Below, piece by piece: positions 1-6,674 of a DNA stretch of 7,760 bases. How positions within the stretch are numbered: the first letter of the stretch is position 1; each line of letters begins with the position of its first letter. The stretch spans positions 1 through 7,760 of the forward strand of contig JAHRVZ010000081.1 in assembly GCA_019090405.1 (NCBI GenBank), given 5' to 3'. The DNA is from Paracoccaceae bacterium. Its GTDB lineage: Bacteria > Pseudomonadota > Alphaproteobacteria > Rhodobacterales > Rhodobacteraceae. The notes beneath the pieces are model-generated. The model did no database searches, was not told the DNA's origin, and saw nothing but the letters and a program-made list of their open reading frames with translations. Position numbers and translations under genes: made by a program.

Positions 1-1332
1 GACCCGTTTAAACGGGCAAACATGCTGGAACTGGTGGTTCCGCAAGGCGCGGCAGAACACCATGAAGGTGGGGCACCGGATGGTTTTGAAAATGTTCCGG
101 CCAACACAGACAAGGTGCAGCTTCCGCAAACTGTTCCGGCAAACGGCGGAAACCTGCCTTCCATTGAACTAAGTCCTTCACAACAACGCGCTGCGGAAAT
201 TGGTGAAATTCAGCGGGATATCACGCGCCGCCGCCGCCGGAAAATGGGGCTGTTATTTGCGCGGTTGGCGGTTTTTGTATTCCTTCCGACGTTGATCGCA
301 GGCTGGTATTTCAATTTCTCAGCGACCCCGATGTACTCGACCAAATCCGAATTCCTGATCCTGCAGGCCGACAATATGGGCGGCTCTGGTTTAGGTGGGC
401 TTTTGACAGGAACCCAATTTGCCACCAATCAGGACGCAATTGCCGTGCAGTCATTCCTGCAATCCAAAGACGCGATGATTCGCGTTGATAAGGCGATTGG
501 TTACAAGGCGCATTTCACGCAGGATTCGATCGACCCGATCCAAAGGCTCAGCGACGATCCGACAAATGAAGAGGCCTATAAACTTTATACGAAAAACGTT
601 AAAATTGGTTATGATCCAACCGAGGGTGTGATCCGCATGGAAGTGATTGCCGCAGATCCGATTGTCGCCTCTGAAATTTCCAATAAACTGATTTCTTTTG
701 CCGAGGACCGCGTCAACCATCTGAGCGAACAAAAACGCGGTGATCAGATGAAAGACGCCCAGAATGGTTTTGAGAAAGCTCAGGATGGAAGGCGCAATGC
801 GCAAGAGGCATTGGTGCAATTGCAGCTAAAGGGCGCGATTCTAGACCCAGAAGGGGTCATTTTGTCGTTACGGGCGCAAATCAACAGTGTCGAAATACAG
901 GTGCAGGATAAAGAACTGCAACTGGCGGCGCTGCTGGACAACGCCCGTCCCAACAAGGCTAAAGTAGACGGTGCACGCGCCGATATTGGCCGCTATAAAA
1001 ACCTGTTGCAGACGCTGAACGACCGGATGACCGACGCTAACAATGGTGAAAATTCTCTGGCAAAGCTGACCGTTAATATTCAGATGGCACAGGCTGATTT
1101 GGCCACCCGTGACTTATTGTTGCAATCCGCCCTTCAGCAGGTCGAACAGACCCGGATGGAGGCCAATCGACAGGTGCGCTATTTGACGATTTCGGTTGAA
1201 CCTGTTCCCTCGCAAGAGCCCAGCTATCCCCGAAAATTCGAAAATACCATGCTGGCGTTTTTGATCTTTGGTGGTGTATATCTTATGATCTCGCTGACGG
1301 CATCCATCCTTCGTGAACAGGTAACATCGTAA
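1..1332 (+). CDS. kpsE: Capsule polysaccharide export inner-membrane protein, KpsE/CtrB/BexC family (5' partial)
   Basis: Inner-membrane/periplasmic subunit expected to work with an ABC exporter (KpsMT type) and an outer-membrane export protein in group 2-like capsule export. The frame is open to the window edge, reading DPFKRAN before the first Met at 22. That Met has no good ribosome binding site, so the true start probably lies upstream. Counting from Met22: a hydrophilic, Pro-rich tail (1-68), an RRRRRK cluster (69-74), a membrane segment (about 76-97), a periplasmic part with a probable coiled coil (about 231-385), a PSYPRKFEN motif (400-408) and a second membrane segment (about 408-430). 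Two terminal membrane helices flanking a coiled coil, with Pro before the second, is the layout of this family (Wzz-like chain-length/export proteins). The N-terminal tail is longer than in enterobacterial KpsE. Only 2 bases separate it from kdsA. The family call is confident; the exact gene name is less so. Confidence 0.85.
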   Translation, partial: DPFKRANMLELVVPQGAAEHHEGGAPDGFENVPANTDKVQLPQTVPANGGNLPSIELSPSQQRAAEIGEIQRDITRRRRRKMGLLFARLAVFVFLPTLIAGWYFNFSATPMYSTKSEFLILQADNMGGSGLGGLLTGTQFATNQDAIAVQSFLQSKDAMIRVDKAIGYKAHFTQDSIDPIQRLSDDPTNEEAYKLYTKNVKIGYDPTEGVIRMEVIAADPIVASEISNKLISFAEDRVNHLSEQKRGDQMKDAQNGFEKAQDGRRNAQEALVQLQLKGAILDPEGVILSLRAQINSVEIQVQDKELQLAALLDNARPNKAKVDGARADIGRYKNLLQTLNDRMTDANNGENSLAKLTVNIQMAQADLATRDLLLQSALQQVEQTRMEANRQVRYLTISVEPVPSQEPSYPRKFENTMLAFLIFGGVYLMISLTASILREQVTS

Positions 1333-1334
1333 CC

Positions 1335-2168
1335 ATGAAACATGTCCAGGTCGCTGATTTGAGCATCGGCAATGATTGCCCGCTAACCATTATTGCTGGC
1401 CCCTGCCAACTTGAAAGTTCCGATCACGCGCAGATGATTGCCGGCACCATGAAAGAGGCCTGCGACGCGGCTGGCGCCCAATATGTATTCAAGGCGTCGT
1501 TTGACAAGGCCAATCGCACCTCAATGTCGGGCATCCGTGGCCCCGGAATAGAGGACGGTCTGGCCATGCTGGACAGTGTCAAAAAACACATCAAAGTGCC
1601 GGTCCTGACCGATATTCACACACCTGAACAATGTCGTATGGCCGCACAAGTCTGCGATATTCTGCAAATTCCGGCGCTGCTGTGCCGACAAACCGACCTT
1701 ATTCTGGCCGCTGCGGAAACTGGCGCTGCCATTAACGTCAAAAAGGGTCAGTTTCTGGCCCCGTGGGATATGGCAAATGTCGTCGGGAAAATCGAATCCA
1801 CCGGTAACACCAAAATATTACTGACCGAACGGGGCACCTCGTTTGGCTATAACACCCTTGTTACGGACATGCGCTCGCTGCCGCAAATGGGGGCAACCGG
1901 ATACCCTGTGGTCATGGACGCAACCCATTCAGTCCAACAGCCTGCCGGGCTTGGTGGCTCTACCGGAGGTCAGCGCGAATTTGCGCCATTGATGGCGCGC
2001 GCGGCTGTTGCGATCGGTGTGGCAAGCGTGTTCATTGAAACCCACGAAGACCCGGACCGGTCGCCATCGGATGGGCCGAACATGGTCTATCTGAACCAAA
2101 TGCCTAAGTTGGTCGAATTGCTGATGGCATTTGACACAATTGCCAAATCCAACCCGTTGGAGCTGTGA
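1335..2168 (+). CDS. kdsA: 3-deoxy-8-phosphooctulonate synthase (Kdo-8-phosphate synthase)
   Basis: Cytoplasmic enzyme that condenses phosphoenolpyruvate with arabinose 5-phosphate to give Kdo 8-phosphate, the precursor of Kdo for lipid A-core and for the Kdo linker of group 2 capsules. It is 277 residues, normal for the family. Visible motifs are AGPCQLES (21-28), FKASFDKANR (52-61), RQTDL (118-122), NVKKGQF (134-140), TERGTSFGYN (164-173), DATHSVQ (195-201), GGQREF (211-216), IETHEDP (234-240) and SDGPN (245-249). Cys24, His198, Glu235 and Asp246 have the same mutual spacing as the metal ligands of the Aquifex enzyme (Cys11, His185, Glu222, Asp233), so this should be the metal-dependent class. 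The start sits 2 bases after the stop of the capsule gene with only a weak AGG-like site (about 1318-1321), suggesting translational coupling. The capsule neighbour suggests at least part of its Kdo goes to capsule. Confidence 0.97.
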   Translation: MKHVQVADLSIGNDCPLTIIAGPCQLESSDHAQMIAGTMKEACDAAGAQYVFKASFDKANRTSMSGIRGPGIEDGLAMLDSVKKHIKVPVLTDIHTPEQCRMAAQVCDILQIPALLCRQTDLILAAAETGAAINVKKGQFLAPWDMANVVGKIESTGNTKILLTERGTSFGYNTLVTDMRSLPQMGATGYPVVMDATHSVQQPAGLGGSTGGQREFAPLMARAAVAIGVASVFIETHEDPDRSPSDGPNMVYLNQMPKLVELLMAFDTIAKSNPLEL

Positions 2169-2265
2169 AATTCTTTCGCAGTTTCCCCGACAGCAAACTG
2201 TCACCCCTGCACGACTGACTATCCGCTGCGTTATACTTAATCCGAATAGCAGCGAACCAAACGCG
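2169..2265. other. Convergent intergenic region with a weak hairpin
   Basis: This 97-base gap lies between the 3' ends of kdsA (plus strand) and the AsmA gene (minus strand), so both transcripts should end here. The only clear short hairpin is GACAG-CAAA-CTGTC at 2189-2202, a 5-bp stem with a 4-base loop. No run of T follows it on either strand, so it is not a convincing intrinsic terminator. A second imperfect stem pairs GCTGC (2224-2228) with GCAGC (2249-2253). Rho-dependent ending is equally possible. Confidence 0.3.
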
Positions 2266-4125
2266 TCAGTTTTTTTCCAGCAATCGCAATAGCTCTTTCT
2301 CAAGCTTTTTCTGGGCTGCATCGCGCGCGTTTTGTTCCAGGTTTTCTATTTTATTATCCACGGCCGCGCCCAGGTCTGGTCGAATCTTGACATCTGACCA
2401 GGGTCCGCGAAAACGCACTGGGATCGACTGCCTCGGATTGTCGTCACCACGCAGTAATGCAGGTATCATCAGGTAATCAATGTCCTGATCACCCAATCCA
2501 ATTCTCCCGGCCCCATTTGCCTGAACTTTTGGCAGCAGTAACAGCAAATCTTTGTTCACCAAATTACCTTCGGCAATTGTGTATGTCGCAGTCAGGCTAT
2601 CAAATACCGTAGTGCCGCCGGTGCTATCCCCCGAACGCATCAGCCTATCCAGATCAAAGCCGGAAACTACGCCACGGTCCATTTTCAGCGAACCTTGGCC
2701 AGACAATGATCGCATGATCGCATCCATCGAACCACCGACACCAAGGAACTTGATCTGAACGTCGGCCTGCCCATCCAGACTGTCAAACCCTGCCAAATCA
2801 TCCAATGCGGCTTTCATACCGATATTAGTGGCGCGAAGATGTCCACCGACCGACAGGCCGCCGCGATTATTGGCCACCAGTTGACCTGTTAACATGCCGC
2901 CATATGCCGAAACTTTTATCAGTTCCAACACCGCACGCGACCGATCAATTTGCAGCACCGCCTGTGTCGGGCCAAGTTGCGCAAGATCAGTTTTGATGCT
3001 TTGCGCCGCAAAACCAATCGTCCCGTTAACCGCGCCAAGTCCGCTGGCATCAATCGCTTCCACAGACCATCCTGTACCAGCCGCCGCCGCACTGCGCGGT
3101 TTGATGCTGCCCTCGTGGGTCTCAGTCAATCGTAGAAATTCCAATGCCCCGGCGCTGAGCCGGGCTGTAATTTGCGGAGTCTCGGCGAATGTAACATCAA
3201 CCGCGCCAGTCAGGTGATTGTCATCCAGCTTTAGGGTCATATCCCGAGCTGACAAACGACCGTCGTTGGTAAAAGTCACTTCTCCGTCAAGTTTAGCCAT
3301 ATGACCAAGCCCATGCGGTATTTCAAAAGAGCCAAGGCCAAAGGCCTGCAGCATCACTGCGGTATTGCTGCTGTTCAGCACAATATGCCCTGAAGCGTCG
3401 CCGCTTAAATTTGCGCGTCCAAGGAAATCAATTTCACTTCCGGGGGCTGTGACCCGTGCGCTAATCGGGGCGACTTTGCCGTCCAAAAAACCCGCAAACC
3501 CTCCGATATTCGCGGCAATCGTTACCAAATCTCCGGCTGGCCGTGCAATCAGGACAATATCTGCCGGACCGCCTGCATCGGGCCAGACCAGAGAAAGATC
3601 AGTGTTTTTGACCAATACCGGTTCCGCCCCGGCGGCTGTATAAACCAGACTTGCATCGGTCAAAGTCAGTCGTTCAAGGGTAAGCGGCACGTTTGTAGTG
3701 TCAGTGGTCGTATTGGCATCGCTGGATTGTTCGTCTGATGCAGCTTCAAACTGCCAGTTGCCCTGCCCATCCTCGCGGGTCGAAAGCCGCAGCTTTGGAG
3801 AGTCAGCAACAATACGTTTAACCCGAATGTCGCCGCGCAACAGATCAGGTGCAGATATGCCTATTGCAAGGTTTTGCGCAACTAGCATTGGTTCCGGGCC
3901 GGCCCAATCGGCATTGCCAAATGTCACAGCCCCGGTTTTCACCCCCAAAACCGGCCATAATGTGACCGATACCCCGCCATCAATGATCAAATCCCGCCCA
4001 GTATAGGCTTTGACCTGATCCGCCGCGATTTTGGCGATCCTCTCGCCAGGAAGGAAAAACAATGCGGCCACAGCAACCACAAGCGCAATCAACGCAATTG
4101 CAATGATCCGAAACACCCAACGCAT
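2266..4125 (-). CDS. AsmA-family envelope protein
   Basis: Protein of 619 residues, anchored in the inner membrane with a large periplasmic part. AsmA-like proteins are linked to outer-membrane assembly and, in recent work, to bridge-like phospholipid transport between membranes. The start is set at 4125, not the in-frame ATG at 4149, because GAGGAG (complement of 4131-4136) lies 5 bases before it and the protein then opens directly with a membrane helix (about residues 4-25, after MRWVFR). An AsmA N-terminal stretch follows, including VTLWPVLGVKTG and FGNADWAGPEPM. The C-terminal AsmA domain (about 474-590) shows LSGQGSLKMDRG, GFDLDRL and, near 572-576, FRGPW followed by SDVKIRPD. The tail is a charged helix ending KELLRLLEKN. 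It is divergent from rimO and convergent with kdsA, so probably transcribed alone. The family is clear, but which AsmA paralogue (AsmA, YhjG-like or other) cannot be told. Confidence 0.9.
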   Translation of the reverse strand: MRWVFRIIAIALIALVVAVAALFFLPGERIAKIAADQVKAYTGRDLIIDGGVSVTLWPVLGVKTGAVTFGNADWAGPEPMLVAQNLAIGISAPDLLRGDIRVKRIVADSPKLRLSTREDGQGNWQFEAASDEQSSDANTTTDTTNVPLTLERLTLTDASLVYTAAGAEPVLVKNTDLSLVWPDAGGPADIVLIARPAGDLVTIAANIGGFAGFLDGKVAPISARVTAPGSEIDFLGRANLSGDASGHIVLNSSNTAVMLQAFGLGSFEIPHGLGHMAKLDGEVTFTNDGRLSARDMTLKLDDNHLTGAVDVTFAETPQITARLSAGALEFLRLTETHEGSIKPRSAAAAGTGWSVEAIDASGLGAVNGTIGFAAQSIKTDLAQLGPTQAVLQIDRSRAVLELIKVSAYGGMLTGQLVANNRGGLSVGGHLRATNIGMKAALDDLAGFDSLDGQADVQIKFLGVGGSMDAIMRSLSGQGSLKMDRGVVSGFDLDRLMRSGDSTGGTTVFDSLTATYTIAEGNLVNKDLLLLLPKVQANGAGRIGLGDQDIDYLMIPALLRGDDNPRQSIPVRFRGPWSDVKIRPDLGAAVDNKIENLEQNARDAAQKKLEKELLRLLEKN

Positions 4126-4228
4126 GTTCTCTCCTCGGGTTTGCTGCACCTCTAACTTAGCCGCCTTATGCCATCACGCAATGGCCAAAGGGTTTGCACC
4201 TGCCGCAAGTCTCTTTATATGCGCAGGG
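4126..4228. promoter_or_regulatory. Divergent promoter region between the AsmA gene and rimO
   Basis: This 103-base gap must hold promoters for both genes. For rimO, TTGCAC (4194-4199), a 17-base spacer and TATATG (4217-4222) form a plausible -35/-10 pair. Transcription would then begin at or next to the ATG at 4229, giving a leaderless or nearly leaderless message. For the AsmA gene, the complement holds TTGCGT (4181-4176), 16 bases, and TAAGTT (4159-4154), which is weaker. Both are visual matches to the sigma-70 consensus only. Confidence 0.35.
4131..4136 (-). promoter_or_regulatory. Ribosome binding site of the AsmA gene
   Basis: The complement reads GAGGAG, followed by 5 bases (AGAAC) and then the ATG at 4125-4123. 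This near-ideal Shine-Dalgarno site decides the start codon against the in-frame ATG 24 bases upstream. Confidence 0.8.
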
Positions 4229-5617
4229 ATGAGCACCAATCCTCCAAACCTGCGCCCCGACCTTGCCCCGACTGCGCGGATGACCGACAAATCACGCCCC
4301 GGCCAACCCACCATTGGGATGGTATCGCTTGGCTGCCCCAAAGCGCTGGTCGACAGTGAACGTATCCTGACCCGGCTGCGCGCCGAAGGTTATGGCATAT
4401 CCCCGGACTATAGCGGTGCTGATGCGGTAATCGTGAACACCTGCGGCTTTCTTGATTCCGCCAAGGCCGAATCTCTGGAAGCCATCGGCGAGGCGCTGTC
4501 TGAAAATGGCCGTGTCATCGTTACCGGCTGTCTTGGCGCCGAACCTGCATTTATTACCGGCACCCATCCCAAAGTACTGGCTGTCACCGGCCCACATCAA
4601 TACGAACAGGTGCTTGACGCTGTGCATAACGCTGTGCCGCCTGATCCAGACCCGTTTATTGACCTCATGCCTGCCTCGGGTGTTTCTTTGACACCCCGGC
4701 ATTTTAGTTACCTAAAAATTTCAGAGGGTTGCAACCACAAGTGCAAGTTCTGCATCATCCCGGATATGCGGGGGAAACTGATGTCTCGGCCAGCCCATGC
4801 GGTTCTGCGCGAAGCCGAGCGGCTTGTGGATAACGGCGTCAAAGAGATTTTGGTGATTTCACAGGATACCAGCGCCTATGGACTGGATCGAAAATACGAC
4901 ATGAACCCGTGGAAAGATGGCGAAATACGCAGTCATATCCTTGATCTGTCACGTGAACTTGGCAAACTAGGTGCCTGGATTCGTTTGCATTACATATACC
5001 CGTACCCGCATGTCCGTGATCTGATTCCACTGATGGCCGACCCCGATAATGGCGTGCTGCCCTATCTGGACATCCCGTTTCAGCACGCCCATCCAGACGT
5101 TCTGCGTCGTATGGCACGCCCCGCCGCCGGGTCCAAAACACTAGACGAAATCGCCGCATGGCGCGCCATCTGCCCCGATATCACATTACGTTCGACTTTT
5201 ATCGTCGGCTATCCGGGCGAAACCGAAGCCGAATTTCAGACCCTTCTGGACTGGATGGACGAAGCACAACTGGATCGCGTTGGCTGCTTTCAATACGAAA
5301 ACGTTGCGGGTGCACGGTCAAATGCGCTGCCTGATCATGTGGCAGACGAGGTAAAGCAGGATCGCTGGGAGCGGTTCATGGCAAAGGCACAGACAATTTC
5401 TGAGGCGAAACTGGCAGCCAAAGTCGGCCAGACAATGGACGTTATCGTTGATGAGATTGATGATGACGCCGCGACGTGCCGCACCAAAGCAGATGCACCG
5501 GAAATTGACGGAAATTTGTTCATCGACGATGGATTTGCTGCGCTAAGTGTCGGAGATGTCGTGACTGTCCAGGTAGACGAGGCCGGTGAGTATGATTTGT
5601 GGGGTAAGTTGGTCTAG
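4229..5617 (+). CDS. rimO: Ribosomal protein S12 methylthiotransferase RimO
   Basis: Radical S-adenosylmethionine enzyme that adds a methylthio group to the beta-carbon of a conserved aspartate in ribosomal protein S12. With the start at 4229 it has 462 residues, normal for RimO. The N-terminal MTTase domain carries Cys36 (SLGCPKA), Cys72 (NTCGFLDSA) and Cys101 (TGCLGAE), whose spacing equals that of E. coli RimO Cys17/53/82. The radical-SAM CxxxCxxC is Cys168, Cys172 and Cys175 (GCNHKCKFC). FIVGYPGET lies in the core, and a C-terminal TRAM domain (about 394-462) includes ADAPEID (421-427). The frame is open further upstream to 4031, but that part overlaps the AsmA gene in antisense. Family members as I recall them start with an NPPNLRPDLAP-like leader, matching MSTNPPNLRPDLAP here. 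No good ribosome binding site precedes the start. An alternative in-frame ATG lies at 4181. Confidence 0.96.
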   Translation: MSTNPPNLRPDLAPTARMTDKSRPGQPTIGMVSLGCPKALVDSERILTRLRAEGYGISPDYSGADAVIVNTCGFLDSAKAESLEAIGEALSENGRVIVTGCLGAEPAFITGTHPKVLAVTGPHQYEQVLDAVHNAVPPDPDPFIDLMPASGVSLTPRHFSYLKISEGCNHKCKFCIIPDMRGKLMSRPAHAVLREAERLVDNGVKEILVISQDTSAYGLDRKYDMNPWKDGEIRSHILDLSRELGKLGAWIRLHYIYPYPHVRDLIPLMADPDNGVLPYLDIPFQHAHPDVLRRMARPAAGSKTLDEIAAWRAICPDITLRSTFIVGYPGETEAEFQTLLDWMDEAQLDRVGCFQYENVAGARSNALPDHVADEVKQDRWERFMAKAQTISEAKLAAKVGQTMDVIVDEIDDDAATCRTKADAPEIDGNLFIDDGFAALSVGDVVTVQVDEAGEYDLWGKLV

Positions 5618-5636
5618 CATTCGCAAAAGGCCAAAG

Positions 5637-5654
5637 CTGTTTGACGTCAAGCAG
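5637..5654. promoter_or_regulatory. Imperfect 18-bp palindrome upstream of the sulfotransferase-like gene
   Basis: CTGT-TTGACGTCAA-GCAG is a perfect 10-bp palindrome (5641-5650) extended by 3 paired bases on each side after one T/G position. It lies 20 bases after the rimO stop and 46 bases before the ATG at 5701. TTGACG (5641-5646) also resembles a -35 element, with TACCAA (5664-5669) 17 bases on as a weak -10. It could be an operator over a promoter, or an RNA hairpin; no T-run follows directly, so a terminator is unlikely. Confidence 0.35.
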
Positions 5655-5700
5655 ACAACGCGATACCAATTTTCAACATTTTTCAGTCAGATGGATCAAA

Positions 5701-6576
5701 ATGCAGGTCATTGTTCACACAGGTGCACATTTCACCGACGAAGACCGTCTGATTAAGTGCCTTCTGCGTAACAAAGGTGATTTTGCCAAGCGAGGCGTCG
5801 CCGTTCCTGGCCCCGGAAAATATCGCAAACTGCTAAAAGAAACGTTCAACGCGCTGAAAGACGCACCAGCGTCGCCTGATGCGCGGGATGTCTTGATTGA
5901 TGCCATTTTAGATGACGAAATTGCCGACCGGCTGATCCTTTCAAACATGCATTTCTTTGGCGCTCCTCGTGCCGCTGTTCGACAGGGAATACTGTATCCG
6001 ATAGCTCCTGACCGTATCACCAACATACAGCAGCTTTTCCCCCATGATCAGGTCGAACTGTTCATGTCGATCCGCAATCCTGCGTCGTTTCTGCCAGCCG
6101 TGTTTGACCATTCTCCACACGACCAGTTTGCGGACTTTCTTGGCGGAATTGATCCGCGTGAAATACGCTGGTCTGAAACGCTGACGCGTATTCGCGACGC
6201 GGCACCCGATGTACCGATCACCGTTTGGTGCAACGAAGATACACCGCTGATCTGGGCCCAGATCATCCGCGAACTGGCCGCGCTAGAGCATGGCGAAAAT
6301 ATTGTCGGTGGGTATGATCTGGTGAGCGAGATCATGTCTCCGGAAGGGATGAAACGGTTTCGCGCCTATCTGAAAAGCCACGCCGAGATGACCGAAATGC
6401 AAACGCGCCGTGTTATCTCTGCATTTTTGGACAAATTCGCCATCGAAGAAGAAATCGAAGAAGAATTGGACATTCCCGGCTGGACTGAACAGTTGGTTGA
6501 GGAATTGACCGACTTATACGATGAAGATTTGTTTCAAATTCAGCGTCTGCCCGGTGTGCAGGTGATTTCGCCATGA
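5701..6576 (+). CDS. Sulfotransferase-like protein with degenerate P-loop, function unknown
   Basis: I do not recognise a named gene. The start at ATG 5701 is preferred over an in-frame TTG at 5641, which lies inside a palindrome. The product has 291 residues, with no signal peptide or membrane segment, so it is probably cytoplasmic. The opening VIVHTGAHFTDEDRL (3-17), then LLRNKGDFAKRGVAVPGPGKY (21-41), follows the pattern of bacterial sulfotransferases (HIGxHKTGTT, then FL..N...L...GV.YP). The Lys-Thr-Gly-Thr-Thr that binds the PAPS 5'-phosphate is replaced by Phe-Thr-Asp-Glu-Asp. MSIRNPASFLPAVF (122-135) resembles the second PAPS-binding motif (R-[ND]-P...S). The C-terminal part is helical and acidic (EEEIEEEL, 249-256). 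It sits between rimO and modA, 83 and 98 bases away, and is probably its own unit. It may be a divergent or inactive sulfotransferase-fold protein, or use another ligand. The gene itself is secure; the fold is inference. Confidence 0.8.
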   Translation: MQVIVHTGAHFTDEDRLIKCLLRNKGDFAKRGVAVPGPGKYRKLLKETFNALKDAPASPDARDVLIDAILDDEIADRLILSNMHFFGAPRAAVRQGILYPIAPDRITNIQQLFPHDQVELFMSIRNPASFLPAVFDHSPHDQFADFLGGIDPREIRWSETLTRIRDAAPDVPITVWCNEDTPLIWAQIIRELAALEHGENIVGGYDLVSEIMSPEGMKRFRAYLKSHAEMTEMQTRRVISAFLDKFAIEEEIEEELDIPGWTEQLVEELTDLYDEDLFQIQRLPGVQVISP

Positions 6577-6599
6577 GTATCTGTTTTAGTATCTGTTTT
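6576..6599 (+). repeat. Perfect 12-bp tandem repeat, two copies
   Basis: AGTATCTGTTTT occurs twice back to back (6576-6587 and 6588-6599). The first base is the last base of the stop codon of the upstream gene. The repeat opens the 98-base gap before modA. It may be a simple slippage duplication or paired binding sites; nothing visible decides this. Confidence 0.85.
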
Positions 6600-6610
6600 T
6601 CTCTGCACAC

Positions 6611-6640
6611 TTGCAACGACGGCGGCCTTTGCGCGATACC
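6611..6640 (+). promoter_or_regulatory. modA: Candidate modA promoter
   Basis: TTGCAA (6611-6616), an 18-base spacer and GATACC (6635-6640) are a weak match to -35/-10 elements. The -10 part belongs to CGCGATACC (6632-6640), a 9-base string also found at 5659-5667 before the previous gene at nearly the same distance from its ATG (34 versus 33 bases). I found no classical ModE-type molybdate box with paired TATATA-like half-sites in this gap. The call is visual only. Confidence 0.25.
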
Positions 6641-6674
6641 TGTTGGGCAACGATCAAACTGAAAAGCCTTTGTT

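Noticed and set aside
2189..2202. GACAG/CTGTC hairpin as an intrinsic terminator of kdsA
   Set aside because: The stem is only 5 bp and no T-run follows on either strand.
4126..4149. Eight extra N-terminal residues on the AsmA protein
   Set aside because: The strong GAGGAG site at 4131-4136 would fall inside the coding part and points to the ATG at 4125.
4031..4228. N-terminal extension of rimO to an upstream ATG at 4031
   Set aside because: The extension runs antisense through the start of the AsmA gene, is not RimO-like, and would add 66 residues to an already complete enzyme.
4292..4702. Minus-strand open frame of 136 codons inside rimO
   Set aside because: Antisense to the conserved MTTase domain; no ribosome binding site or domain support.
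6577..6674. ModE/MopA-type molybdate box before modA
   Set aside because: I looked for paired TATATA-like half-sites with ATCG/CGAT ends and found none; ACGATC at 6650-6655 is only a short partial match.
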